Shown here: piece after piece, positions 1 to 6,669 of the stretch
How the letters are laid out: each line of letters starts with the position of its first letter
Numbering within the stretch: the stretch's first letter is position 1
Source of the DNA: JAWOJF01 sp046481785
GTDB taxonomy: Bacteria > Bacteroidota > Ignavibacteria > Ignavibacteriales > Ignavibacteriaceae
Length of the DNA stretch: 6,669 bases
Reading direction: 5' to 3'
Assembly (NCBI GenBank): GCA_046481785.1
Contig: JAWOJF010000396.1
Span: 1-6,669, forward strand
Program-made: the position numbers and the translations under genes
Notes under the pieces: model-generated
Told to the model about the DNA's origin: nothing
The model's input: only the letters and a program-made list of their open reading frames with translations
The model's database searches: none

Positions 1-1856
1 CCCTCGCTTAACCTTCTTCTGTATAATCCATCTTCAATGAAATTTCTGAAATCAATTTTAAACCCGGCAGTTAAAGCATTTATTCTTGTTTCATTAATAA
101 CAGGATTTTCCTTAACCATTTTATCTTTTTCAAAAAATGAATAATCACTATTAACAATAGCATTATTATCAGTTCTGTTAAGGAATCCTGCGCTTAAAGA
201 CAACACGGGAAAAACCTCGCTGCTGATTTTAAAATCAAAACCTTTTGAGTAGAAATAATCTCTGAATTCATATTTTGAAATAAGAGCAAGCAGACTTGAT
301 ATTAATTCATTGTAATTATCAGAGTCGCCGAAAAGGATACTTATTCTGTCATATATATTAAGGCTAAGTTCAGTAGTTCTATATTTGCCAAACAGGTATG
401 AACCTGAAAACCATTTTTTAAGTTTCTCATCTGAAAATCCGTATGAAAAATTCAGTGAAGTATTTAATCTTTCACTAGCGGCGTTATCAAGAAAAAAACC
501 AAGATCTAATGCATGGCCTTCAATCCTGTTAAAGTGATACATTGCCAGCGGGGCGCTTGTAGAAAAATTATCAGTCCAATTAATTCTTGATGAAAGGATA
601 GAAAATCTGTCCCAAAAAGTTTTAGGAATACTGCTTACACTGTCAATTCTTATATATGCCAAACTCTCTTCAGAAGTATTTGGAATAGTCTGCACACTAC
701 TCCAAAAGATTGAATCTTTATGATCAGCTTCAGGAAGAACAGTAATTATGGCCTTATCAAAAAAATCATTTTCAATAACAGGATTTATTTTATAATCATA
801 AAGGATTGTATAAAGTTCAAATCCGAACTGGACCAGTCCGAAGATATCTGCAGTAACCACCATGCGGTAATCTACGGGCATATAAACGTTTTGATCATAT
901 GCAGAGAACTGCTGGAAAACATTTACAGTATCAAAAATTCCGCCTGTATTGGCGGCCCTGTTTAACTGCATATCAACCATGATAAGATCAAATGTACTGT
1001 CGGTAATAAAAATACTGCCGGTAAAACCGGGGTCGGTAGAATTATCCGGTTCCATGTGAATCTGAAAAACGGGAGTATTATCTATTGCCACCCTTTTTTC
1101 AATAAAGAAATAATAATACTGTAAGGCATTATCAGCAAGCGGGCCGGGAATATTTTTACCCAGGAAGTTGATATCATCCTCATAAAAATTCTTAATTAAT
1201 CTTCCGCCGGTTAAAATATTTATAGAAGGGGGAAGATTGGCGCTTTGTTTTCTTGCAGATATTATCTCTTTATAATCATTGGGCGCCTTAAAAAATCCCT
1301 GGCTTTGATTTTCAATTATACCGGTAATTTTTAGTCCTGATGAATCATCTTCACCCGGGCCGACAGTTACTCTGTCAGTTCCTGTATTGCTTGCATCAAG
1401 TTCTTCTTCAGTGCGGATAAGCCCCTTGGTATATGCCTGGAATTGGTATGATTTTAATTTTTCACTTCTTTCTTTTTTACGTGCTATTGCTTTCCTGATG
1501 ATCTCCAGGGCAGGATTTTCGCCGGGGCGGACAATTACTTCATCAAGGCTGATATTGGTTTGAGCAAGCCGAAAATTAATAACTTCGGTATCTCCATTTA
1601 CATTCACCGGAATAGTATCAGAGATATATCCAATAAAAGAAGCAATTAATTTATATGAGCCGCGGGGAAGCCTGATCTCATATTCTCCTTTTTTATTGGC
1701 GGAGGTACCCATGGTTGAGCCGGCTACACGAATATTAGTAAATGCAAGAGGTTGTTCACTCTGTTTTTCATGTACTGTTCCTTTTACAACAAAGTTTTGA
1801 GAAAAGGATACGCCTTGATAAAATAGTAACAGAAGCAGTATACTAAATGATTTCAT
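1..1856 (-). CDS. DUF5686-type outer-membrane protein with carboxypeptidase-regulatory-like N-terminus (3' end missing)
   Basis: The minus-strand frame is open from the ATG at 1856 to the left edge, giving 618 complete codons with no stop, so the C-terminus is outside the window. Residues 1-20 look like a signal peptide (MKSF, a Leu-rich core, then SFSQ). Residues about 22-105 form a carboxypeptidase-regulatory-like (CarbopepD_reg_2) beta-sandwich, with 'VKGTVHEKQSEQPLAFTNI' and 'LIASFIGY' as its typical strands. The body matches my memory of the DUF5686 family: 'ALEIIRKAIARKKERSEKLK' (116-134), a later 'DSIFWSS...IPNTSEE' stretch (381-397) and 'YHFNRIEGHALDLGF' (440-454), which begins a run of alternating strands likely to be an outer-membrane barrel. 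Family members are usually roughly 800 residues, so perhaps a quarter is missing. Function is unknown; a surface or outer-membrane role is inferred. AAAGGG (1870-1865 on the minus strand) lies 8 bases before the ATG, and an in-frame stop at 1898-1896 limits upstream extension. It is transcribed divergently from the peptidase operon. Confidence 0.85.
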   Translation of the reverse strand, partial: MKSFSILLLLLFYQGVSFSQNFVVKGTVHEKQSEQPLAFTNIRVAGSTMGTSANKKGEYEIRLPRGSYKLIASFIGYISDTIPVNVNGDTEVINFRLAQTNISLDEVIVRPGENPALEIIRKAIARKKERSEKLKSYQFQAYTKGLIRTEEELDASNTGTDRVTVGPGEDDSSGLKITGIIENQSQGFFKAPNDYKEIISARKQSANLPPSINILTGGRLIKNFYEDDINFLGKNIPGPLADNALQYYYFFIEKRVAIDNTPVFQIHMEPDNSTDPGFTGSIFITDSTFDLIMVDMQLNRAANTGGIFDTVNVFQQFSAYDQNVYMPVDYRMVVTADIFGLVQFGFELYTILYDYKINPVIENDFFDKAIITVLPEADHKDSIFWSSVQTIPNTSEESLAYIRIDSVSSIPKTFWDRFSILSSRINWTDNFSTSAPLAMYHFNRIEGHALDLGFFLDNAASERLNTSLNFSYGFSDEKLKKWFSGSYLFGKYRTTELSLNIYDRISILFGDSDNYNELISSLLALISKYEFRDYFYSKGFDFKISSEVFPVLSLSAGFLNRTDNNAIVNSDYSFFEKDKMVKENPVINETRINALTAGFKIDFRNFIEDGLYRRRLSE

Positions 1857-1883
1857 TCCCTCAGCCCTTTTTTTGAGTTCCTG

Positions 1884-1895
1884 CAATTGCAATTG
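1884..1895. repeat. 12-base perfect palindrome CAATTGCAATTG
   Basis: The sequence is two CAATTG units in tandem and is identical to its own reverse complement. It lies 28 bases upstream of the start of the minus-strand outer-membrane gene, in its likely 5' leader. It could be an operator for a dimeric regulator, but a palindrome this AT-rich can occur by chance. Confidence 0.35.
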
Positions 1896-1941
1896 TTATG
1901 CCAGCCCTTGGATGCGGTTTTTTCATAAAATACTAAATCAC

Positions 1942-1969
1942 TGTATAGAAAAGTACATAAAACAGTTAA
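1942..1969 (-). promoter_or_regulatory. Weak candidate promoter for the outer-membrane gene
   Basis: Read on the minus strand, TTAACT (1969-1964) and TATACA (1947-1942) are separated by 16 bases and match the sigma-70 type -35 and -10 consensus at four of six positions each. They lie about 85 bases upstream of the start codon at 1856. The -10 overlaps the left copy of the direct repeat. Matches this poor are common in AT-rich DNA, and this lineage may use a different consensus. Confidence 0.2.
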
Positions 1970-1986
1970 TTTATTTGTACAGAAAA
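1942..1986. repeat. Imperfect direct repeat TGTAYAGAAAA, two copies
   Basis: TGTATAGAAAA at 1942-1952 and TGTACAGAAAA at 1976-1986 differ at one base and start 34 bases apart, a little over three helical turns, so they lie roughly on the same DNA face. The arrangement suits paired regulator sites between the divergent genes. It is a weak signal in AT-rich DNA. Confidence 0.25.
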
Positions 1987-2140
1987 AAGATATTTGGTTG
2001 AAAATAGTCATATTTCTTTATTAATGGTTTTATATTCATATAAAAATTTTAATATTTTATCATAAATTTATAGCTTATTAGAAAAAATTAATCATAATTA
2101 GTTATATCGATCTGAAATAAATAGTAAACTTAAAAGTATA

Positions 2141-2146
2141 AAGGAG
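2141..2146 (+). promoter_or_regulatory. Ribosome binding site AAGGAG that decides the start of the M16 peptidase
   Basis: Two ATG codons follow directly, at 2149 and 2152. The spacer from AAGGAG is 2 bases to the first and 5 bases to the second. Only the second falls in the usual spacing range, so 2152 is the preferred start. Confidence 0.7.
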
Positions 2147-2151
2147 TAATG

Positions 2152-3519
2152 ATGCAACTAAAAATCCGCCTTATTGCCTTTGTGGTATTTTTAACAGCAG
2201 TAACTGCATTGGGGCAAAAGGAAATAGAATTTACTGAGTTTGACCTTGATAATGGTCTACACGTAATTCTGCATCAGGATAATTCAACCCCCATTGTTGC
2301 AATAACAATAATGTATCATGTGGGATCAAAAAATGAAGATCCTGAAAGAACAGGTTTTGCACATTTTTTTGAGCACCTGATGTTTGAAGGAACAGAGCAT
2401 ATCCCGCGCGGCGAATATGATAAAATAGTTCAAAACTCCGGCGGTACACTTAATGCAAGCACCTCTTTTGACAGAACGTTTTATTTTGAAATCCTCCCGT
2501 CAAACCAGCTTGAACTTGGACTATGGCTGGAATCGGAAAGGCTGATGCATGCAAAAATAGATAGTGCCGGTGTTGAAACCCAACGCAGTGTTGTAAAAGA
2601 AGAGAGAAAACAAAGATATGATAATCAGCCGTATGGTTCTTTATTTGAAGAAATATTTAAACGTGCTTATACGGTTCATCCATACAAATGGATGCCGATA
2701 GGATCAGTTCAATACATCGATCAGGCAAAAATATCGGAGTTTGTAGATTTTTATAAAACCTTTTATGTTCCTGAAAATGCCACCCTATCTATTGCAGGTG
2801 ATATAAATATTGATAAAACCACAAAGCTGGTAAAAAAATATTTTGCAGATATTCCGGGGGGTAACACTAAAATTGTACGTCCGGCTGTAGTAGAACCGCC
2901 AATGACCGCTGAAGTAAGGGATACTGTTTTTGATAATATTCAGCTTCCTTTAGTGGCTATGGCATATCATATACCGGCACAGGGAACAGACGATTACTAT
3001 GCATTAAATATGTTAACCACACTTCTCTCATCAGGACAAAGCTCACGCTTATATAAAGAGCTTGTTGATAAACAGCAGAAAGCAGTTTACTCAGGTTCAT
3101 TTCCAGTGGCGCTTGAAGATCCCGGACTATTTGTTGCATATGCCATTGCTAATGCCGGCATTGATGCAAACAGTTTGGAAGAAGCTGTACAGGCAGAACT
3201 GAATAAGGTAAAAAATGAACTAATAAGTGAACAAGAGTTTCAAAAATTAAAGAACCAGGTAGAAACCAGTATTGTAAAGAGTAACTCTACCGTTGCAGGT
3301 ATTGCTGAAAGTCTTGCCGACTATCATGTGTATTTTGGAGATGCTGACCTTATTAATACGGAAATAAAAAGGTATATGAAGGTATCACGGGAGGATATTA
3401 AACGGGTTGCAAATGAATATCTGAAGGATACTAACAGGGTTGTTCTTTACTATTTACCAAAATCAGCACAGATGGGAGCCTTGCCCGGCTCTGATGAAAC
3501 AAACCAGGGAGGTATGTAA
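2152..3519 (+). CDS. Secreted M16B (insulinase/pitrilysin-family) zinc metallopeptidase, catalytic subunit
   Basis: The 455-residue protein, numbered from ATG 2152, begins with a signal peptide (MQLKIRL, hydrophobic core, probable cleavage after ALG at about residue 21). It has no lipobox, so it should be soluble in the periplasm or secreted. The M16 N-terminal domain spans about 30-180. Its inverted zinc motif is H71-F-F-E74-H75, with H71 and H75 as ligands and E74 as the catalytic base, followed by the third ligand in 'VVKEERKQR', most likely E151. The M16 C-terminal domain spans about 185-370, including the 'FYVPENATLSIAGDI' strand. The Arg expected in the 'LRExxG' substrate-binding element is replaced: the stretch reads LVDKQQKAVY, with V305 at the Arg position. 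The length fits single-half M16B subunits rather than full pitrilysins of about 900 residues, so a partner is required. The next gene starts 2 bases after the stop. The substrate is unknown; unfolded peptides are typical of the family. Confidence 0.93.
   Translation: MQLKIRLIAFVVFLTAVTALGQKEIEFTEFDLDNGLHVILHQDNSTPIVAITIMYHVGSKNEDPERTGFAHFFEHLMFEGTEHIPRGEYDKIVQNSGGTLNASTSFDRTFYFEILPSNQLELGLWLESERLMHAKIDSAGVETQRSVVKEERKQRYDNQPYGSLFEEIFKRAYTVHPYKWMPIGSVQYIDQAKISEFVDFYKTFYVPENATLSIAGDINIDKTTKLVKKYFADIPGGNTKIVRPAVVEPPMTAEVRDTVFDNIQLPLVAMAYHIPAQGTDDYYALNMLTTLLSSGQSSRLYKELVDKQQKAVYSGSFPVALEDPGLFVAYAIANAGIDANSLEEAVQAELNKVKNELISEQEFQKLKNQVETSIVKSNSTVAGIAESLADYHVYFGDADLINTEIKRYMKVSREDIKRVANEYLKDTNRVVLYYLPKSAQMGALPGSDETNQGGM
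3506..3512 (+). promoter_or_regulatory. Ribosome binding site AGGGAGG inside the end of the catalytic M16 gene
   Basis: This strong Shine-Dalgarno lies within the last codons of the upstream peptidase and is spaced 9 bases from the ATG at 3522. Ribosomes finishing the first subunit pass over it, which favours coupled and balanced synthesis of the two subunits. Confidence 0.7.
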
Positions 3520-3521
3520 TA

Positions 3522-5588
3522 ATGAAAAATAGAATTTTGATTTTTGTTTTCTCTGTACTTTTCATACTTCCGTCGTTTGCACAGCTTGACAGAAGTATAC
3601 GCCCAAAACCCGGGCTGCCTCCTAAAATTGAGCTTGGAGAATACAAGTCATTTACACTGGATAACGGGTTAAAAGTATTTGTTGTTGAAAATGATAAGCT
3701 GCCTGTAGTTAATATAAGGCTGGTGCTTGACAGGGACCCTATTGTTGAAGGGGAAAATGCCGGGTATATTTCCATTGCAGGTGATCTTTTAAGAACCGGG
3801 ACTAAAAACAAAACTAAAGATGAGATAGACGAAGCAGTTGATTTTATAGGAGCATCACTCAGTACCGGATCTTCAAGTATTTATGGTTCTTCATTAAAGA
3901 AACATAGTGAAAAACTTCTGGAGATAGTTTCCGATATTATTCTTAACTATGATTTTAAACAGGAAGAACTTGATAAGCTGAAGAAACAATACATATCCAA
4001 CATTAAAGCAGGCCAGGATGATCCGGATGCTATTGCCGGGAATGTAAAAAGCATCCTGTTATATGGTAAAGATCATCCTTACGGTGAGCTTATGACTGAA
4101 GAGACTGTTGAATCGGTAACGCTTGATATGTGCAGAAATTATATTGAAACTTACTTTAAACCCAACATAGGTTACCTTGCTTTTGTTGGTGATATAACAA
4201 GCAGTGAAGCAGAAAGACTTGCAAAAAGATATTTTTCCAAGTGGAAAAAAGGTGATGTACCGGAGCATAAATATGAAAATCCGCCGGCACCGGAAGGATT
4301 AAAAATTGCACTTGTTGACCGCCCTGCTTCGGTTCAATCAGTTATTCATGTGTCTTACCCGGTTCATTTTACTCTGGGAGATCCTGATTACCTGCCTGCA
4401 AATCTTATGAATACCATTTTCGGCGGTACATCTACTTCGCGTTTATATATGAATCTGAGGGAAACAAAGGGTTATACTTACGGTGCATATTCTTCGCTTA
4501 GCCAGGATAGGTTAGTGGGAAGTTTTAATGCCTCTCTTAACGCAAGGAATGTGGTTACCGACAGTTCGGTAACGGAAATATTAAATGAGATGAGAGAATA
4601 CAAAAAGAATGGAGTTAAACAGGAAGAGCTTCAGTCAATAAAAAGTTATGTTACCGGCAGTTTTGCCCGTGCTCTGGAAAATCCGCAGACCATTGCCAGC
4701 TTTGCAATAAATACTGCAATTTATAATCTGCCGGATGATTATTATTCAACTTACCTGAAAAAGGTTGCTGATGTTTCAGTTGAGGATGTAAATAAAGCAA
4801 TACAAGAATATATTAAGCCCGACAGCGCATATGTTCTTATTGTTGGAAATGCTGAAGAAATAAAACATCCCTTAAGTAAATTCGGCCCGATTACTTTTTA
4901 CGATATATACGGCAGTGAAGTTGATACTGCAATGTTTGGTGTTCCTGAGGGACTGGATGGAGAAACAGTAATTCAAAATTATATCAAAGCAATTGGCGGT
5001 GAAGAAAATCTTGAAAAAGTGCAGGACAGAACCACAGTAATGAGTGGTAAAGTTCAGAATTTTGATATTTCAATGACTATATATCAAAAGGATCCTGCCT
5101 TGTTAAAACAGGTTGTTAATGCTATGGGAATGCAGCAGGTTACTATTTATGACGGTGATAAGGGGGTAATGAATGTAGGGGATAAAAAAATAGATATTAC
5201 CGGAAGTGAACTGGAAAGGCTTGAACTTGAAGCTACGTTAAAACTGATATTGGATTTAAAAGAACATGATATAAATATCCAGTTGAAAGGGATGCAGCTT
5301 GTTGAAGATAAAAAAGCCTATATAGTTGAAATGATCCTGCCTGACAGTACAAAGTGGATTCAATATTATGATCCGGATACCGGCCTGAAAGTTAAGGATG
5401 TAAAACCGCTTGTAACTGAACAGGGTACATTTACACAGGAAACAATTTATAGTGATTACCGTGAGGTTGAAGGAGTAAAATATCCTTTCGCAATTAAACA
5501 ATCATTGGGCCCGCAGAAACTTGATTTTACTGTAAGCTCTATTAAGGTAAACACCGGGTTAAATGATAACTTATTTAAAATTGAATAA
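3522..5588 (+). CDS. Non-catalytic M16B partner subunit with C-terminal LolA-like extension
   Basis: The 688-residue protein has a signal peptide (MKNRILIFVF..., likely cleaved after SFA at residue 20). Residues about 40-190 and 195-445 are the two M16 domains. The zinc motif is lost: the stretch GYISIAGDLLRTGT (81-94) aligns with the partner's GFAHFFEHLMFEGT, so the three key positions are S84, G87 and D88, and the region of the third ligand (152-168) has no Glu. In contrast the substrate-binding pair is intact in 'LRETKGYTYG', with R313 and Y320 seven residues apart, the same spacing as R824/Y831 of human insulin-degrading enzyme. Residues about 478-688 form an extra domain that opens 'GLDGETVIQNYIKAIGG' and continues as alternating strands ('TKWIQYYDPDTGLKVKD'); this resembles the LolA/LolB-like or DUF4292-like lipoprotein-carrier fold. 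It is probably the obligate partner of the upstream peptidase. The role of the extra domain is unknown. The acetyltransferase gene follows after 4 bases. Confidence 0.9.
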   Translation: MKNRILIFVFSVLFILPSFAQLDRSIRPKPGLPPKIELGEYKSFTLDNGLKVFVVENDKLPVVNIRLVLDRDPIVEGENAGYISIAGDLLRTGTKNKTKDEIDEAVDFIGASLSTGSSSIYGSSLKKHSEKLLEIVSDIILNYDFKQEELDKLKKQYISNIKAGQDDPDAIAGNVKSILLYGKDHPYGELMTEETVESVTLDMCRNYIETYFKPNIGYLAFVGDITSSEAERLAKRYFSKWKKGDVPEHKYENPPAPEGLKIALVDRPASVQSVIHVSYPVHFTLGDPDYLPANLMNTIFGGTSTSRLYMNLRETKGYTYGAYSSLSQDRLVGSFNASLNARNVVTDSSVTEILNEMREYKKNGVKQEELQSIKSYVTGSFARALENPQTIASFAINTAIYNLPDDYYSTYLKKVADVSVEDVNKAIQEYIKPDSAYVLIVGNAEEIKHPLSKFGPITFYDIYGSEVDTAMFGVPEGLDGETVIQNYIKAIGGEENLEKVQDRTTVMSGKVQNFDISMTIYQKDPALLKQVVNAMGMQQVTIYDGDKGVMNVGDKKIDITGSELERLELEATLKLILDLKEHDINIQLKGMQLVEDKKAYIVEMILPDSTKWIQYYDPDTGLKVKDVKPLVTEQGTFTQETIYSDYREVEGVKYPFAIKQSLGPQKLDFTVSSIKVNTGLNDNLFKIE

Positions 5589-5592
5589 TTGA

Positions 5593-6336
5593 ATGAATAT
5601 AATAAATGTAAGTGCAGATAATGTAATTAAGACCGGCTTTTTCTGCAAGATGAGCCAGAAGAAATCAGAAGGATATAAAAGGAAACTTGAGTGGCTGAAT
5701 AAACGTTTTAACGAGGGGATGAGAATTAAAACTCTGGACCTGAAACAGGGGGGCAGGGGAATGATTGAATATATTCCCGGTGAATATGCATGGAGAGCCG
5801 TGCATGCAAAAGATTATATGTTTATTCATTGTCTCTGGGTTGTTGGTTCAAGCAAAGGTAAAGGGTACAGCAAACTTCTGCTGGATGATTGTATTGCGGA
5901 CGCAAAAAAATCAGGAATGAAGGGAGTAGCTATGCTTGCTTCCGAAGGAAACTGGCTTGCCCGTAAAGATGTATTTCTTAAAAACGGTTTTAAAATTGTT
6001 GATGAAACTGCCCCCTTTTCTTTACTTGTAAAAAAGTTCGGCAAATCTCCTGATCCCTATCTTCCGGTGGGATGGGAAGCGCGAGCTAAAAAGTTTGGAA
6101 AAGGGTTAACAGTTATTCGTACTGACCAGTGCCCTTATATTGATGATGCTGCCGGTATTGTTAAAGAAACAGCAGTGGCTCAGGGAATGAAGTACCATGA
6201 AGTTGAGATGACAACAAGTGAAGATATCCGGAATTTATCGCCTTCGCCTTTTGGTGTTTTTAGTATCATCTATAATGGAAAATTGATAAGTTATTGCTAT
6301 CAGCTTAAAAAAGATCTGGTTAAACTTATAAATTAA
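5593..6336 (+). CDS. YoaP-family GNAT N-acetyltransferase with C-terminal thioredoxin-like domain
   Basis: The 247-residue cytoplasmic protein has no signal peptide. Residues about 1-150 are a GNAT fold: 'LWVVGSSKGKGYSKLLLDDC' (81-100) is motif A, where the K88-G-K-G91 turn binds the CoA pyrophosphate, followed by 'GVAML' and 'WLARKDVFLKNGF' as motif B. Residues about 165-247 match the YoaP domain and look like a small thioredoxin fold: strand TVIRT, then D-Q-C180-P-Y at a helix start, a likely cis-proline near 'SPSPFGVF', and strand 'IIYNGKLIS'. Only one Cys is in the redox position. Other cysteines are C18, C80, C100 and C235. The acetyl acceptor is unknown. The start is the first ATG after an in-frame TGA at 5590-5592; family similarity begins at once ('INVSADNVIKTGFFC'), and the next Met (20) would remove it. 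There is no Shine-Dalgarno, so translation probably depends on coupling to the gene ending 4 bases upstream. Confidence 0.87.
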   Translation: MNIINVSADNVIKTGFFCKMSQKKSEGYKRKLEWLNKRFNEGMRIKTLDLKQGGRGMIEYIPGEYAWRAVHAKDYMFIHCLWVVGSSKGKGYSKLLLDDCIADAKKSGMKGVAMLASEGNWLARKDVFLKNGFKIVDETAPFSLLVKKFGKSPDPYLPVGWEARAKKFGKGLTVIRTDQCPYIDDAAGIVKETAVAQGMKYHEVEMTTSEDIRNLSPSPFGVFSIIYNGKLISYCYQLKKDLVKLIN

Positions 6337-6350
6337 TTTTCCACATCAGT

Positions 6351-6669
6351 ATGAAATCTCAATTACAGGTAATCCTGTGTATTTTATGTTTGTCCTCTTG
6401 CGCACCTGATATAATAAATGGGGAGTTCAGCAGGCTGGAAAAAATTGGGACTTTTGAATCGCCGGAAGAAATACTGCAGAGGGAAATGTGTTCTTACCCT
6501 TTATATGTTAATGACATTGCTGATACTGTAAAGATGGTGCAGAAATATCCAAATCCATGTTCTCCTTCATTTGTAAGAACATTTATCTTCCGGGTTGAGA
6601 AAGAAACTGTTGTTAACATAAAGCTGGGGCTGCCATCCCGGGATTCTGTTGTTACTATCCTGCATAAAA
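6351..6669 (+). CDS. Small lipoprotein with FlgD-like/YPNP domain (3' end missing)
   Basis: The frame is open from the ATG at 6351 to the right edge (106 complete codons). Residues 1-17 form a lipoprotein signal peptide with lipobox L14-S-S-C17; the next residues are Ala-Pro, not Asp, which by the enteric rule suggests outer-membrane sorting. After a polar linker, 'KYPNPCSPSFVRTFIFRVEK' (65-84) resembles the 'YPNPFNPST...I.F.L' opening of FlgD Ig-like and T9SS-type C-terminal domains in Ignavibacteria-like genomes, followed by a strand pair 'TVVNIKLGL' and 'DSVVTIL'. If the rest is a single Ig-like domain the whole protein would be about 130-150 residues. Two more cysteines, C47 and C70, could pair. 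It starts 14 bases after the acetyltransferase, has no obvious Shine-Dalgarno and is probably in the same operon. Its function is unknown; a structural or binding lipoprotein is possible. Confidence 0.75.
   Translation, partial: MKSQLQVILCILCLSSCAPDIINGEFSRLEKIGTFESPEEILQREMCSYPLYVNDIADTVKMVQKYPNPCSPSFVRTFIFRVEKETVVNIKLGLPSRDSVVTILHK

Larger units (their letters stand above)
1857..2151. promoter_or_regulatory. Divergent AT-rich intergenic region
   Basis: This is the only non-coding stretch of any size. It separates the minus-strand outer-membrane gene from the plus-strand peptidase operon, so promoters for both must lie here. Only 16 G or C occur in 1981-2100 (about 13%), which suggests easily melted or intrinsically curved DNA. 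I found no convincing promoter for the plus strand: TTGAAA at 1998-2003 is followed 16 bases on by only a weak ATTAAT, and I see no good match to the Bacteroidota TTTG/TAnnTTTG pattern. It also contains a 12-base palindrome and an 11-base imperfect direct repeat, listed separately. No terminator, tRNA or small ORF with support was seen. Confidence 0.6.

Noticed and set aside
720..965. An 81-codon plus-strand ORF
   Set aside because: It lies wholly antisense to the DUF5686 frame, which shows clear protein similarity, and it has no ribosome site or recognisable motif.
1902..1926. CCAGCCCTTGG followed by a T-run, like a terminator on the plus strand
   Set aside because: The stem is only about four pairs including a wobble, and no plus-strand gene lies upstream to be terminated.
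3762..3803. Second M16 protein as an independent active peptidase
   Set aside because: The aligned zinc-motif positions are Ser, Gly and Asp, and no third-ligand Glu is visible, so catalysis alone is not expected.
3431..3811. A 126-codon minus-strand ORF spanning the junction of the two M16 genes
   Set aside because: It is antisense to two well-supported coding regions, has low-complexity Ser/Thr-rich content and no family resemblance, so it is a shadow.
1..6669. CRISPR array, tRNA/rRNA, insertion sequence or defence system
   Set aside because: I saw no spaced repeats, tRNA-like cloverleaf, transposase motif or terminal inverted repeats on either strand, and all long frames belong to envelope or housekeeping-type families.

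Overview
The window looks like chromosomal DNA from the Bacteroidota/Ignavibacteriota/Chlorobiota side of the bacterial tree. This is an inference from gene families, not from a marker gene. The support is an outer-membrane DUF5686-type protein with a carboxypeptidase-regulatory-like N-terminal domain, a tandem pair of secreted M16B peptidase subunits whose second member carries an extra C-terminal domain, and a lipoprotein with a 'YPNP' motif like those in FlgD-type and T9SS C-terminal domains of these phyla. Good Shine-Dalgarno sequences (AAGGAG, AGGGAGG) are uncommon in classical Bacteroidia, so an Ignavibacteria-like lineage fits somewhat better.

Layout: bases 1-1856 (minus strand) are the 5' part of a large outer-membrane protein gene that runs off the left edge. 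Bases 1857-2151 are an AT-rich divergent intergenic region (about 87% A+T over 1981-2100) that must hold the promoters for both directions. Bases 2152-6669 (plus strand) are a tightly packed run of four genes with gaps of 2, 4 and 14 bases, probably one operon: a catalytic M16 zinc peptidase, a degenerate M16 partner with a LolA-like C-terminal extension, a YoaP-type GNAT acetyltransferase fused to a thioredoxin-like domain, and the start of a small lipoprotein that leaves the window at the right edge.

How they work together: the two M16 proteins have complementary halves of an active site. The first has the zinc-binding HxxEH plus a downstream Glu but lacks the Arg of the substrate-binding R/Y pair. 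The second has lost HxxEH but keeps the R/Y pair (R313/Y320). With the coupled gene order, this predicts an obligate exported M16B heterodimer. The acetyltransferase is predicted to be cytoplasmic, and no functional link to the peptidases is evident beyond co-transcription. No RNA genes, CRISPR arrays, insertion sequences or convincing terminators were seen. The content is mostly recognisable; the most interesting feature is the split-active-site peptidase pair with its appended lipid-carrier-like domain.
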